This document shows positions 1 through 8,056 of a stretch of DNA of 33,983 bases, piece after piece (the stretch's first letter is position 1; the number at the start of each line of letters is the position of its first letter). The stretch comes from a bacterium UBP2_UBA2255 (GTDB lineage: Bacteria; Edwardsbacteria; AC1; EtOH8), in assembly GCA_002347565.1 (NCBI GenBank), contig DDXR01000058.1, positions 1 to 33,983 of the forward strand, in the 5' to 3' direction. Under the pieces are notes generated by a model, which saw only the letters and a list, made by a program, of their open reading frames with translations, did not search any database and had not been told where the DNA came from. A program made the translations under genes and the position numbers.

Positions 1-638
1 CGCTTGTAGGGCTTGAGCCGGGAGGCGGCCAGGTAGAAATCCTCCCGGGCCGCGGCGGGATCGGGCACAAAGAACCCGGTATCGATCCCGGGCCTGACGA
101 CCGTGGACTCCCTGCGATAGTACTTGGCGATCCGTCGCGACACCAGATCGGAGATGGCGACGAAAACGTCGGGACGGGCACTGCTGATCACGTCCCAGGT
201 CCGGATCCGCTGCAGCGCCTGCGCCAGGGCCGCGCGCACGATCGGGTTCGGTTGCCGCCGCAGCCGGGCGTGGTACTCGTCCCACGCGAATCGCATCGGG
301 CTGGTGCAAACGCAGACGTGCAGGGTTTGCGGCCCGGTCAGCACGCCCTTGACCCAGGCGCTCGACAGCGAGATGACGAGGTCATAACCGGACAGGTCGA
401 AGCTTTCTACCGCCGCCGGGAACAGCGGGATCAGCTTTTCGTAATGGCGCCGAACGCCGGGCAGGCGGTTGATCCACGACGGGCGGATGTCCCATGACCG
501 GAAACGGTCCGGCATCCGGCCGGGATCGTGGACGATGGTGTAGACCGGCGCATCGGGATAGAGCCGGTGCAGGCATTCCAGCACTCGCTCGGCCCCGCCG
601 TACTGGTTGAGGTAGTCGTGGACGATGGCGGTCTTCAT
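1..638 (-). CDS. Glycosyltransferase family 4, C-terminus cut by the window edge
   Basis: This is the N-terminal 212 codons of a GT4-type retaining glycosyltransferase that would add a sugar from a nucleotide donor to the growing lipid-linked glycan in the cytoplasm. The start MKTAIVHDYLNQYGGAERVL is the typical opening of WbaZ/WbaD-like mannosyltransferases, with the GGAE motif in the acceptor-side Rossmann domain. Later come a VISLSSAWVKG stretch and a C-x-C-T-S-P-M-R segment (about residues 118-124), both usual in this subfamily. The sequence leaves the window at FYLAASRLKPYK, just where the donor-binding C-terminal domain begins, so about 170 residues and the E-x7-E motif lie outside. The ATG at 638 overlaps the stop of the upstream gene as ATGA, which fixes the start. 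The sugar specificity cannot be read from sequence. Confidence 0.9.
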   Translation of the reverse strand, partial: MKTAIVHDYLNQYGGAERVLECLHRLYPDAPVYTIVHDPGRMPDRFRSWDIRPSWINRLPGVRRHYEKLIPLFPAAVESFDLSGYDLVISLSSAWVKGVLTGPQTLHVCVCTSPMRFAWDEYHARLRRQPNPIVRAALAQALQRIRTWDVISSARPDVFVAISDLVSRRIAKYYRRESTVVRPGIDTGFFVPDPAAAREDFYLAASRLKPYK

Positions 639-1798
639 GACGACGTCCGCAGGATGGTATTATAGAGGCCGATGGTCCGCGAGGCGGCTGCGTCCCATGT
701 GAATTGCCGGGCCCGCGCCAAGCCCCGGGCTCGCATCGTGTCCGCGAGCTGCGTGTCGAAACATGCCGCCTGCAGCAGGTCGCGCAGCTCCTCGGCGGAT
801 TCGCTGCGGAGGTATGAAACCGCGTCACCCCCGATCTCCGGCAGCGACGACCGGTCCGTGGTCACCACCGGCACGCCGCAGGCCATCGCCTCCAGCACCG
901 GCAGGCCGAACCCCTCGTAGATGGACGGGTAGGCGAACACCCGTGCCAGGGAGTACAGCGCGGGCATGTCCTCCTCATCGATGTAACCCGGCAGCAGCAC
1001 CTCGCCGCCCACCGCCCGCTGCCCGATCACGCGGAAGATCTCGTCGTACATCCATCCCTTGGCCCCGGCGATGACGAGCTTGACGCCGGCCAGCCGCATG
1101 CGGTTGGCCAGGGAGTACGCCCGCACCAGCAGCGGGATGTTCTTGCGGGGCTCCAGCGTCCCGACGTACAGGATGAACTCCTCGGGTAGGCTGTATTTGG
1201 CCCGGACCCGTTCCAGCAGCGTCCGGTTCGTCTGCGGCCGGTACTGCGGGTCGACCCCGCAGTACACGGTATGGACCTTGACCGGATCGGCATTCAACAA
1301 TCCGATGATGTCCTGCCGTGAGCTCTCGCTGATGGCGATGATCCCGGCCGCCCGCGCGATCGACCGCTTCGTCATCAGATTGAGGTACGTCCGCTTGGCC
1401 AGCGACGAATTGCCGGGGAACCTGACCCGGCTGAGGTCGAGAATGGTGACCACCGACGGCACCCGCACGCCCACCGGGATCGAATGGATCAGGGAATGGA
1501 ACAGGTCGTACCGGCCCCCGCCCAGCAGCACGGGCAGCGCCAGCGACTCCCAGAGCACCCGCCCCCGCGGGTCGTGGGACGGCCAGCGGCTGCGGTGCCA
1601 TTCGAACGAGGGCGGCCGCCCGAAGCACCGGTCCACATCCAGCAATCCGTTGACGAACGCATGGTAGCGCAGGCCGCTGCCCGGCAACCGGCCCATCGCC
1701 CGCAGCAGTGAGCTGATGTAGCGGCTGACGCCCGCGCCCCGGTACGACTTGCGGGGGTCCAGCAGCTGCGCGTTGATGGCGACGCGTCGGTCTGTCAT
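635..1798 (-). CDS. Glycosyltransferase family 4
   Basis: A 387-residue cytoplasmic GT4 enzyme with a GT-B fold. The N-terminal domain carries the G-A-G-V-S-R-Y segment (21-27), similar to the G-I-G-R-Y motif of mannosyl- and rhamnosyltransferases. The C-terminal domain begins at YVGTLEPRKN (211-220), the usual donor-domain entry strand, and has the E-x7-E motif in YEGFGLPVLEAM (E295, E303) that binds the donor phosphate and ribose. Length and motif order match full-length family members. The start ATG at 1798 overlaps the stop of the methyltransferase upstream as ATGA, and its own stop overlaps the next gene the same way, so the open frame further upstream is not part of it. The role is inferred to be sugar addition during repeat-unit assembly. 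Donor and acceptor are unknown. Confidence 0.92.
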   Translation of the reverse strand: MTDRRVAINAQLLDPRKSYRGAGVSRYISSLLRAMGRLPGSGLRYHAFVNGLLDVDRCFGRPPSFEWHRSRWPSHDPRGRVLWESLALPVLLGGGRYDLFHSLIHSIPVGVRVPSVVTILDLSRVRFPGNSSLAKRTYLNLMTKRSIARAAGIIAISESSRQDIIGLLNADPVKVHTVYCGVDPQYRPQTNRTLLERVRAKYSLPEEFILYVGTLEPRKNIPLLVRAYSLANRMRLAGVKLVIAGAKGWMYDEIFRVIGQRAVGGEVLLPGYIDEEDMPALYSLARVFAYPSIYEGFGLPVLEAMACGVPVVTTDRSSLPEIGGDAVSYLRSESAEELRDLLQAACFDTQLADTMRARGLARARQFTWDAAASRTIGLYNTILRTSS

Positions 1799-2526
1799 GG
1801 CGCGGGTCGTTCCGTTGCCGTCGGTTTTGATGCCGCCAGCCACAGCTTCCTGCGAGGCAGTAAGGGTTCCAGCATGAAACCGGCGATCAGTGACAGGAAC
1901 GAGAGAAGCCGCGTTCCCGTGATCTCGCCACGATGGTGATGCCGCACGGCCCGAAACCCCGCTACCAGCAAAATCCACTGCAGCTGTATGCGCGCGAACC
2001 CCTTTTCCAGCACGCCGGTGCGCCGGGCGATTGCGCGCGCGGACGGCGAGAGGTTATGGATCAATCCCGGTTCGCCGATCGTGATCGTTCCGCCCGGCTT
2101 GAGCACCCGCCAGCATTCACGGATTACGGCCGGCACATCGGGCATGTGGTGCAGCGCATCGTACACGACCACGGCATCGAACTTGTTCGCCCGGAACGGC
2201 AGCCGTTCGCCGTTGGCGGCGACCGGGACCGCCGGCGGTGCCTGATCGTCGCGCGCCCTCGACATCACCAGCATCTGAAAAGAAATATCGACGTTGATCA
2301 CGCGGTACCCGCATTTCCTGAGGAACCAGCTCGTCCATCCGGGTCCACAGCCGAGGTCCAGCACCGTCGATCCCTTGGCGCAGCCGCACAGACGGATGAC
2401 CGAGCCGATATCCCAGAGACTTTGGGCCGTCTCCGCCGGGGCGGCGGTCCACGGTAGTCCCTGGTGCCATTCCCGTTCCCGCGCGTAGGCGTCCTCACCC
2501 ATGCGGATATCGGGGTGTTTCATCAT
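1795..2526 (-). CDS. Class I SAM-dependent methyltransferase (Methyltransf_11 type)
   Basis: A 243-residue methyltransferase of the Methyltransf_11/UbiE-like Rossmann group. Motif I is VLDLGCGPG (55-63). The acidic residue after strand 2 is D80 in VINVD. YDALHH (122-127) is motif IV and VLKPGG (141-146) is motif V. Such genes in glycan clusters methylate sugars or their precursors, but the target here is not visible. Two adjacent ATGs (2526 and 2523) could both serve; I chose the first. The start lies 4 nt after the stop of the GT9 gene, and the stop overlaps the following GT4 gene as ATGA. It is one of eight methyltransferases in this cluster and resembles the others only in the SAM-binding core. 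Confidence 0.88.
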   Translation of the reverse strand: MMKHPDIRMGEDAYAREREWHQGLPWTAAPAETAQSLWDIGSVIRLCGCAKGSTVLDLGCGPGWTSWFLRKCGYRVINVDISFQMLVMSRARDDQAPPAVPVAANGERLPFRANKFDAVVVYDALHHMPDVPAVIRECWRVLKPGGTITIGEPGLIHNLSPSARAIARRTGVLEKGFARIQLQWILLVAGFRAVRHHHRGEITGTRLLSFLSLIAGFMLEPLLPRRKLWLAASKPTATERPAP

Positions 2527-2530
2527 CGTA

Positions 2531-3730
2531 TCAGCACCGTTCTGGTTTCCCCAGTATCGCCCGGGCCCGATCCAGCACCTTGTCGATCGTGATCCGCCCC
2601 ATGCACCAGTCGTCCAGGTGGTAACAGACCCGCTGGGGACAGGGACTGCATGTCGGATCGGCCGAAACGATGTGCATCGTCCGGACCGGATGCGCAAACT
2701 TGCCGCGGTCGCCTGGGCCCCACAGCACCACGGCCGGCGTGGCGGTCGCCGCCGCCATGTGGACGATGGCGGTGTCGTTGGACACCAGCAGCCTGCTCAT
2801 CGACAACAAGATCGGGATCTGTTCGATACGAAGCCTGCCCGCGAGCACCGTCGCCCGCTTGAGGCCCCGGGCGGTCTGATGGGCGAGGTCCGCCTCGCTC
2901 GCCGAGCCGGTGATGACCAGTTGCACTCCGTACTCCCGCTCGATCGTCCGGCACAATGCGTTGAACCGCTCCACCGGCCAGCGGCGGTACCGCCACGGCG
3001 CACCGGGATGGATCACCACCAGCGGCCGGGCCGGGTCCACGCCATGGCCCGCCAGGATCTCGGCCACGGACACCGCCGAGGCTTTGGTCCAACGCAGCTG
3101 CGCGTTCCGTTCCCTGAGGTCGATCCCCAGCGGTTCGAGCAGGCGCAGGTTCGACGAGATCTCCGGACCGTCCGCATACAGATGGGGGTAGTCCACCCAG
3201 CCCCGGCCCGCGGTCACATCCTGATAGCTGACGACCGGGGCGGATGTCGCACAGCGCCCGAGCCAGATGATGTTCCTGATGTCGCCCCGTAACTCGATGA
3301 CCGCATCGAACCTGCGCCGCCTGAGGGCGCGGACCGCTGGCCACACCCGCCGCACGGCGTCGAGCCGGCCCGTGCCGTATCGGTCGAACCATGGCGGCAC
3401 CATGGTCAGCACTTCGTATATCCGCTCATCCGCCCGCAGCAGCGGGGCGGCGTCGGGCTGGACCAGCCACGTAATGCGGCAGCCCGGGAAACGTTCCCGC
3501 AGCGCCCCGGTGACCGGCGTGGCGAGGACCACATCGCCGATGTGGTCGTTCCTGATCACCAGGAACGACGGGCAGGGAGGCAGCCGCAGGTGCCGGTGAC
3601 GGATCAATCCCGATCTCCGGCAGGCAGTACCGACGGCGTCGACCAGCGCCAGGGCCATCGCCGTCAGCAGCCGGTGTGGATACCGCCTGGAATACCGCTG
3701 CCGCAGACCGGTCGCCGTCGCGGGGGTCAC
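2531..3730 (-). CDS. Glycosyltransferase family 9 (heptosyltransferase-like)
   Basis: A 399-residue GT9 enzyme of the ADP-heptose:LPS heptosyltransferase family. The N-terminal domain has R-N-D-H-I-G-D-V-V-L (60-69), the glycine-rich acceptor loop with the conserved Asp (D66). The C-terminal domain has HPGAPWRYRRWP (241-252), the donor-binding S-N-D-T-A-I-V-H-M-A-A block (317-327) and a WGPGDRGKFAHP loop. Near the end are four cysteines (C361, C364, C369, C376) in the C-x2-C-x4-C-x6-C pattern found in many GT9 proteins. In LPS biology this family adds heptose to the core, but cluster homologues transfer other sugars. The start is GTG at 3730, overlapping the TylF-type stop as GTGA. A later ATG at 3658 would remove 24 residues without touching the catalytic domain. 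Confidence 0.9.
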   Translation of the reverse strand: MTPATATGLRQRYSRRYPHRLLTAMALALVDAVGTACRRSGLIRHRHLRLPPCPSFLVIRNDHIGDVVLATPVTGALRERFPGCRITWLVQPDAAPLLRADERIYEVLTMVPPWFDRYGTGRLDAVRRVWPAVRALRRRRFDAVIELRGDIRNIIWLGRCATSAPVVSYQDVTAGRGWVDYPHLYADGPEISSNLRLLEPLGIDLRERNAQLRWTKASAVSVAEILAGHGVDPARPLVVIHPGAPWRYRRWPVERFNALCRTIEREYGVQLVITGSASEADLAHQTARGLKRATVLAGRLRIEQIPILLSMSRLLVSNDTAIVHMAAATATPAVVLWGPGDRGKFAHPVRTMHIVSADPTCSPCPQRVCYHLDDWCMGRITIDKVLDRARAILGKPERC

Positions 3731-4575
3731 CGCTTCCGCCAGAACACGCCCGTGGCGTCGACCGCGACGATCGGCTCGGCGATGCCGTGCTGCCGCCGGT
3801 AATCGTCGACCGCGGCCCGGCAGCCGTCGAGGGCGTAGTCGTCGACCAGACAGAACCCGCCCGACGACAGCTTGGGGTAGAGGTGGGTCAACGCCTCGAT
3901 GGTGGACTGGTACATGTCGCCGTCCAGCCGCAGCAGGCAGAGCCGATCGATCGGTGCAGCGGGCAGCGTGTCCTTGAACCAGCCCTCGAGGAATATGACC
4001 CGGTCGTCCAGCAGGCCGTACTTGCGGAAGTTCCCGCGGACCTGGTCCGCGGATACCGCCAGGAACTCCTCCCGGTGGTGCCGGTCGCCGGCGTCGCGGG
4101 GATAGTGCGCCGCGTCCGGCTTGGGCAGTCCGGCGAAGGAGTCGGCGACGAACACCGTGCGGTCCTCCACAACGTGCGCGGTGAGCACCGCCTTCATCAA
4201 GATGCAGGCGCCGCCCCGCCACACCCCCGTCTCGATCAGGTCGCCCGGCACGCCGTCGGTGATGGCCTGTTCCAGGCAGGCCTGGATGTTGTCCAGCCGC
4301 TTGATGCCGATCATGGTGTCGGCCAGCATCGGCCAGCCCAGTCCTTCCGCGCGCTTGCTTTCCTCGTCGCGGGCGAAGCCGTGGTACGACAGCCGGTACT
4401 GCCGCGAACGCAGCAGCGCCGCCAGCCATGACACCAGCGTCCGCTTCAGCAGGGGCCGGTGGCTGTTGAATGTCTCGATCGGGATCCCCGGCTCCGGCCA
4501 CAGGGAATAGGTCAGGGTCTTCTTGATCAGCTCGAGATACAATCTCGTTCCGGCATCGGCGTTTGGTATCGTCAA
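3727..4575 (-). CDS. TylF/MycF/NovP-family metal-dependent sugar O-methyltransferase
   Basis: A 282-residue member of the TylF (macrocin O-methyltransferase) family, which uses SAM and Mg2+ to methylate sugar hydroxyls. The SAM-binding motif is DLIETGVWRGG (112-122). LRLDGDMY (215-222) supplies the metal ligand and the catalytic base (D218 and D220, by analogy with NovP Asp196 and Asp198). VDDY (244-247) supplies the remaining metal ligands (D245, D246). All key acids are present, so the enzyme should be active. The first about 70 residues form the lid region usual for the family. The start is TTG at 4575 behind a very strong Shine-Dalgarno run, and it overlaps the previous stop as TTGA. In polysaccharide loci such enzymes make O-methylated deoxyhexoses, which fits the deoxysugar genes nearby. 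The site of methylation is unknown. Confidence 0.92.
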   Translation of the reverse strand: MTIPNADAGTRLYLELIKKTLTYSLWPEPGIPIETFNSHRPLLKRTLVSWLAALLRSRQYRLSYHGFARDEESKRAEGLGWPMLADTMIGIKRLDNIQACLEQAITDGVPGDLIETGVWRGGACILMKAVLTAHVVEDRTVFVADSFAGLPKPDAAHYPRDAGDRHHREEFLAVSADQVRGNFRKYGLLDDRVIFLEGWFKDTLPAAPIDRLCLLRLDGDMYQSTIEALTHLYPKLSSGGFCLVDDYALDGCRAAVDDYRRQHGIAEPIVAVDATGVFWRKR

Positions 4576-5693
4576 TGTTCACCCCCTTGCGCTATCGCAT
4601 GGTAGACGGCGGCAGTGGCGGAGCCGCATCGTTCCCAGCTGAACGACCGGGCCTTCTCGACCCCGGCGGTGGCCAGCGCTGCCCGGTATGCCCCATCGCT
4701 CATCAGCCGTATCAGTTCCGTGCACATTCCCCGAACGTCACCCGGATCGAAGCGGGGGACGCGGTCGGCGACGACCTCCGGCAGGCTGCCCCGGTCCGAG
4801 ACCACCACCGGCAGGCCGGACGCCATGGCCTCCAGCACCGGCAGCCCGAAGCCCTCGCAGAGCGAGGGGAACAGCAGCGCGTCGGCCGAGCGGTACAATG
4901 CCGCCAGTTCCGGATCGGACAGCGGCGGCAGCGCCAGCACCGAACCGGACACCCCTGCCGACCGCACGAGCCGCCTGACGCGGCGACCGACCGGCCCGGC
5001 CAGCGCCAGCCGGGCCGCGGGGTCATGCTCCCGGCGGTAGGCCGCGAACGTCTCCACCACGCCGCGGACGTTCTTGTACGGGGCCAGGTTGCTGACATGG
5101 AGCAGCAGTGCGCCCTTGTCCGCGAGTCCCAGCCGCGACCGTGTCCGCGTCCTCTCCCCGCCGTCAGGATGCGAGAAGAACGCCTGATCGACCCCCAGCG
5201 GCACCACCGTGACCGATGCCTGTGCCACCACGTTGCGCCGCACCAGACTCACCATCGTGGCCCGCGAATCCGCGATCACCCGTCCGGCGTCCCGCAGAGC
5301 ATGAATGTTGGCACGGTAGAGGCCCACCTCCAGCGGGTTCCTCAGCATGCCCGTCTCCAGCGGGATGATGTCATGGCAGGTGACGACGGTCCGCTTGCCC
5401 GGCAGGCACCGCACCGACGAGGTGAAGGAATGGTCCGGCACGTGGATGACGTCGGCCGTGATCCCCCGCGCGATCCGCCGGACGGCGGCTGGCCAGAACA
5501 GCTCCCGCAGCAGCAACCGGCCCAGCCGCGGATGGACCGCCATCGCGTCCCGCAGCGCCCCGCCGACCGGCACGATCATGTCGGCGACCGACACGCCGTC
5601 CCCGGCGGCATGCTGCCGCACCCGGTCGGCATAGCGGGCCATGCTGCAACTTTCAAGATCCCTTTCGGGCCTAAGCAGCGCGATGTGAACCAT
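4572..5693 (-). CDS. Glycosyltransferase family 4
   Basis: A 373-residue GT4 glycosyltransferase. The N-terminal domain includes VIHVPDHS (about 83-89) and the TCHDIIPLE segment (about 105-113), typical of the mannosyltransferase MtfB-like branch. The donor domain starts near LLHVSNLAPYKN (about 197-208), and the E-x7-E motif is in CEGFGLPVLEAM (about E280 and E288). The protein is complete and of normal length. The start is ATG at 5693 with GAAG six nt upstream; a GTG directly before it at 5696 would add one residue. There are 34 nt between this start and the stop of the AT-rich methyltransferase upstream, so composition returns to the cluster norm here. The stop overlaps the TylF-type gene as TTGA. 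Donor and linkage are not predictable. Confidence 0.91.
   Translation of the reverse strand: MVHIALLRPERDLESCSMARYADRVRQHAAGDGVSVADMIVPVGGALRDAMAVHPRLGRLLLRELFWPAAVRRIARGITADVIHVPDHSFTSSVRCLPGKRTVVTCHDIIPLETGMLRNPLEVGLYRANIHALRDAGRVIADSRATMVSLVRRNVVAQASVTVVPLGVDQAFFSHPDGGERTRTRSRLGLADKGALLLHVSNLAPYKNVRGVVETFAAYRREHDPAARLALAGPVGRRVRRLVRSAGVSGSVLALPPLSDPELAALYRSADALLFPSLCEGFGLPVLEAMASGLPVVVSDRGSLPEVVADRVPRFDPGDVRGMCTELIRLMSDGAYRAALATAGVEKARSFSWERCGSATAAVYHAIAQGGEH
4580..4588 (-). promoter_or_regulatory. Ribosome binding site for a TTG start
   Basis: On the minus strand AAGGGGGTG lies 4 nt before the TTG at 4575. It is among the best Shine-Dalgarno matches in the cluster and supports initiation at this rare codon inside the TTGA overlap with the preceding glycosyltransferase gene. 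Confidence 0.7.
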
Positions 5694-5727
5694 CACTATC
5701 TTCGTTCATATCTGAGACACTCGATTA

Positions 5728-6675
5728 TTAACCCGGCATGCTTTCCGCTTTCAGATTTAATCGGCTTCCCTTCTCCATACCAATTCTGTTTAGTAAATTG
5801 ATAAACAAATAAATAGTTTTCCATTTCATCCTAATCGTTGTTGATAGCTGCGGCTCAGCAACCAGCATATCAGAATAGGTTGTCGATATTTTTCTTTCCC
5901 AGAAGATACTAAAATTGTTTTTATTCAGCAGCCGCTCAATAGTATCGTGATTGAATTCCCACAGATGATGTATGTTATCGATCATCAAGGGTGATATTTT
6001 TTCTCCCCGCAGCACTATGCGTTTTACATCCCACAATCTCCTTTGCATCTTGAACAGCAATGATTGTGTCTGGACTGGCAGAGCAATGAACAATACACCT
6101 CGTGGGACAAGTATTCTATGTATCTCGCTCAAGAACTGGTTTATATTCGGAATATGCTCGAGAACGTCAAACATGCACACCATTTCGAAATAGCCAGTCG
6201 GATATTTTGCACTTATCAGATCACCGGCATGCACATCGAGCGCATATTGGTTGCTAGCATGACTGGCAGCGGAACTAGATATCTCGCACCCTTGGACATT
6301 CCACCCAACCTGTCTTGCTGCCACCAGAAAATTACCACCTGCACACCCAATTTCTAACAATCGTTTATTCCCTCGCGGTATAATGCCTTCATATTGAATC
6401 ATCGAAGCGAAATCGCAGATTCGTATTGATTCACGCTCCTGATTAAAATATGTACCTGCCGCTGTCGATCCGGAGAACAATCCTTCGTTAAAATATGATA
6501 TCCCATACAACTCATTCTGTAATTGCTGCGAAAGCCTAGGGTTTTGGAAATAGAACCCGCATCCACAACATTTCACCAACCGCACTGCAGGATACCTGTT
6601 GTCTCTCCAGAATTCCAATGGGATGCTAAACCCCGATTCGCAGATTGGGCAATTGATTTTTTCAAGATCGTTCAT
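5728..6675 (-). CDS. Class I SAM methyltransferase with N-terminal zinc-ribbon-like cysteines, AT-rich
   Basis: A 315-residue methyltransferase. The N-terminus has a C-P-I-C pair (C9, C12) and a second cluster C36-C37-x-C39 followed by F-Y-F-Q-N-P. This is the zinc-binding module seen in front of many sugar and cofactor methyltransferases, including sugar C-methyltransferases. SAM motif I is LLEIGCAGGNF (106-116) and motif IV is FDVLEHIP (169-176). The gene stands out by base composition: four lines I counted are 33-47% G+C, against about 67% in a flanking line, and codons often end in A or T. It starts 14 nt inside the wzy-like gene, so it is embedded in the operon despite its foreign look. 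Recent horizontal acquisition is inferred. The substrate is unknown. Confidence 0.9.
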   Translation of the reverse strand: MNDLEKINCPICESGFSIPLEFWRDNRYPAVRLVKCCGCGFYFQNPRLSQQLQNELYGISYFNEGLFSGSTAAGTYFNQERESIRICDFASMIQYEGIIPRGNKRLLEIGCAGGNFLVAARQVGWNVQGCEISSSAASHASNQYALDVHAGDLISAKYPTGYFEMVCMFDVLEHIPNINQFLSEIHRILVPRGVLFIALPVQTQSLLFKMQRRLWDVKRIVLRGEKISPLMIDNIHHLWEFNHDTIERLLNKNNFSIFWERKISTTYSDMLVAEPQLSTTIRMKWKTIYLFINLLNRIGMEKGSRLNLKAESMPG

Positions 6676-8056
6676 GGATAATTTCAGTTATGCGTATCGA
6701 CTTACCTGAAGCAACAACGACCCCCACCAGGAACCAGACTATCGGTGCAATGATCACTAGATATTCGACAATTCCCTCCCCGATAATAGTTATGAACACG
6801 ATAGTGGCGGTTACAGTGGCGATTGCGCGTATCGCGACACTGCCCGTCGCGCTGGCGATGTTGAGCATTTCCCGCATCAACGTCGACAGCAGAAACAGGT
6901 ATGCCGCGAAGCCGATGATCCCCATGTCGATCAGGACATCGCCGTAGCCCTGCTCGGTCGTGATCAGCGATGCCGCCTTGCTGCCGATCAGGTGGCGGAA
7001 CCCCCCCGCGGCCACCGATCCCATCCCGGCGCCGAAGGGATCGTGCTGGACGATGTAGAGCCAGCCCCGGAAGAATCCCCCCATTTTCGCGCTGGTGTAA
7101 CTTTGCTCCGGCGACACCATCAGATCGATGCGTTCCTTGAACACCTCGGGACCGAGCAGGTACGAGACCAGCACGATGATGATCAGCAGCGCCCACAACC
7201 GGCGGTCGCGCATCGAGCCGAGAAAAAGGACGCCGAGGATGATCGACAGCCACGATATCCGCAGCAGCGTGTACCCCACCGCCAGCAGGGTGACGGCCAT
7301 GGCCGCGGCCAATGCCGGCCGGTATTTCCGATCGAGCGAGGTCCACAGCGCGATGATCAGGAAGACATTGACGACGCCATAGGGCCCGACGTTGGTCCAG
7401 TGCAGGCGCAGCGCCCCGGAGGCGATCGGCGGATTGACGACCCGGTCGGCACCGAGGATCACCGGGAACAGGTCGTAGCTGCCGTAATACTGCAGGAACC
7501 CCCACAGCATCCGCAGGGTGCAGGTCGCCACCAGCACGGCCAGCATCCGCTTCAGCCAGGGTTCGTCCAGGTCGAACGATGCGGCGAAGAAGTACACCGG
7601 CAGGAACATGAAGTACCATTTCCACCCGACCGCCGCCACCAGCGGCCCGCTGGACTTGACCGTGGCCATCGCCGCGGCCAGCAGGAGCAGGGCTATCGCC
7701 GTATTGATCCTGCTGCGCTCCACGATCGGGCTGACCGACACGATCCGCTTCACCACCCAGATGCCGCCGAACGCGAACAGCAGCAGTTCCTTGGCCCCCC
7801 CCACCAGGGACTGCGGGAAGTATGCCAGCACGACGTCATGGAACGGCATGTACCCGACCAGCAGGGCCAGCCCCAGGCGCTCCTCCCTGAAGAAGACGAT
7901 GAACAGCAGGAAGGCGAGCAGCAGACCGACGACGTACACCCGGTGGTTGAGGAACAGCCAGCCGACCATCAAACCCAGCACCAGCAGGCCGAAGGCGACC
8001 AGCACCCGCCGCAGGGCGGTCTCGTTACCGGACGACCAGTTGCCGATAGAAGGCAT
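6662..8056 (-). CDS. O-antigen polymerase/ligase-like membrane protein (Wzy/WaaL type)
   Basis: A 464-residue inner membrane protein with about eleven or twelve hydrophobic segments by eye. A long hydrophilic stretch (about 300-370) between late segments contains HDPFGAGMGS (338-347), the pattern of the periplasmic loop in Wzy_C/O-antigen ligase proteins. Such proteins either polymerise undecaprenyl-linked repeat units or ligate glycan to lipid A core, and sequence alone cannot separate the two. With a Wzx flippase in the same cluster, polymerase is the better guess. The ATG at 8056 overlaps the previous gene by 32 nt; a GTG at 8005 would give a non-overlapping start and lose 17 residues before the first membrane segment. 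The last about 60 codons are AT-rich like the following methyltransferase, while the rest is GC-rich. Confidence 0.85.
   Translation of the reverse strand: MPSIGNWSSGNETALRRVLVAFGLLVLGLMVGWLFLNHRVYVVGLLLAFLLFIVFFREERLGLALLVGYMPFHDVVLAYFPQSLVGGAKELLLFAFGGIWVVKRIVSVSPIVERSRINTAIALLLLAAAMATVKSSGPLVAAVGWKWYFMFLPVYFFAASFDLDEPWLKRMLAVLVATCTLRMLWGFLQYYGSYDLFPVILGADRVVNPPIASGALRLHWTNVGPYGVVNVFLIIALWTSLDRKYRPALAAAMAVTLLAVGYTLLRISWLSIILGVLFLGSMRDRRLWALLIIIVLVSYLLGPEVFKERIDLMVSPEQSYTSAKMGGFFRGWLYIVQHDPFGAGMGSVAAGGFRHLIGSKAASLITTEQGYGDVLIDMGIIGFAAYLFLLSTLMREMLNIASATGSVAIRAIATVTATIVFITIIGEGIVEYLVIIAPIVWFLVGVVVASGKSIRITEIIHERS

Noticed and set aside
3731..4582. N-terminal extension of the GT9 frame that would give a 683-residue protein.
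   Set aside because: The added part lies over the TylF-type gene in another frame and has no fold-like pattern. The GTGA overlap at 3727-3730 gives a natural start.
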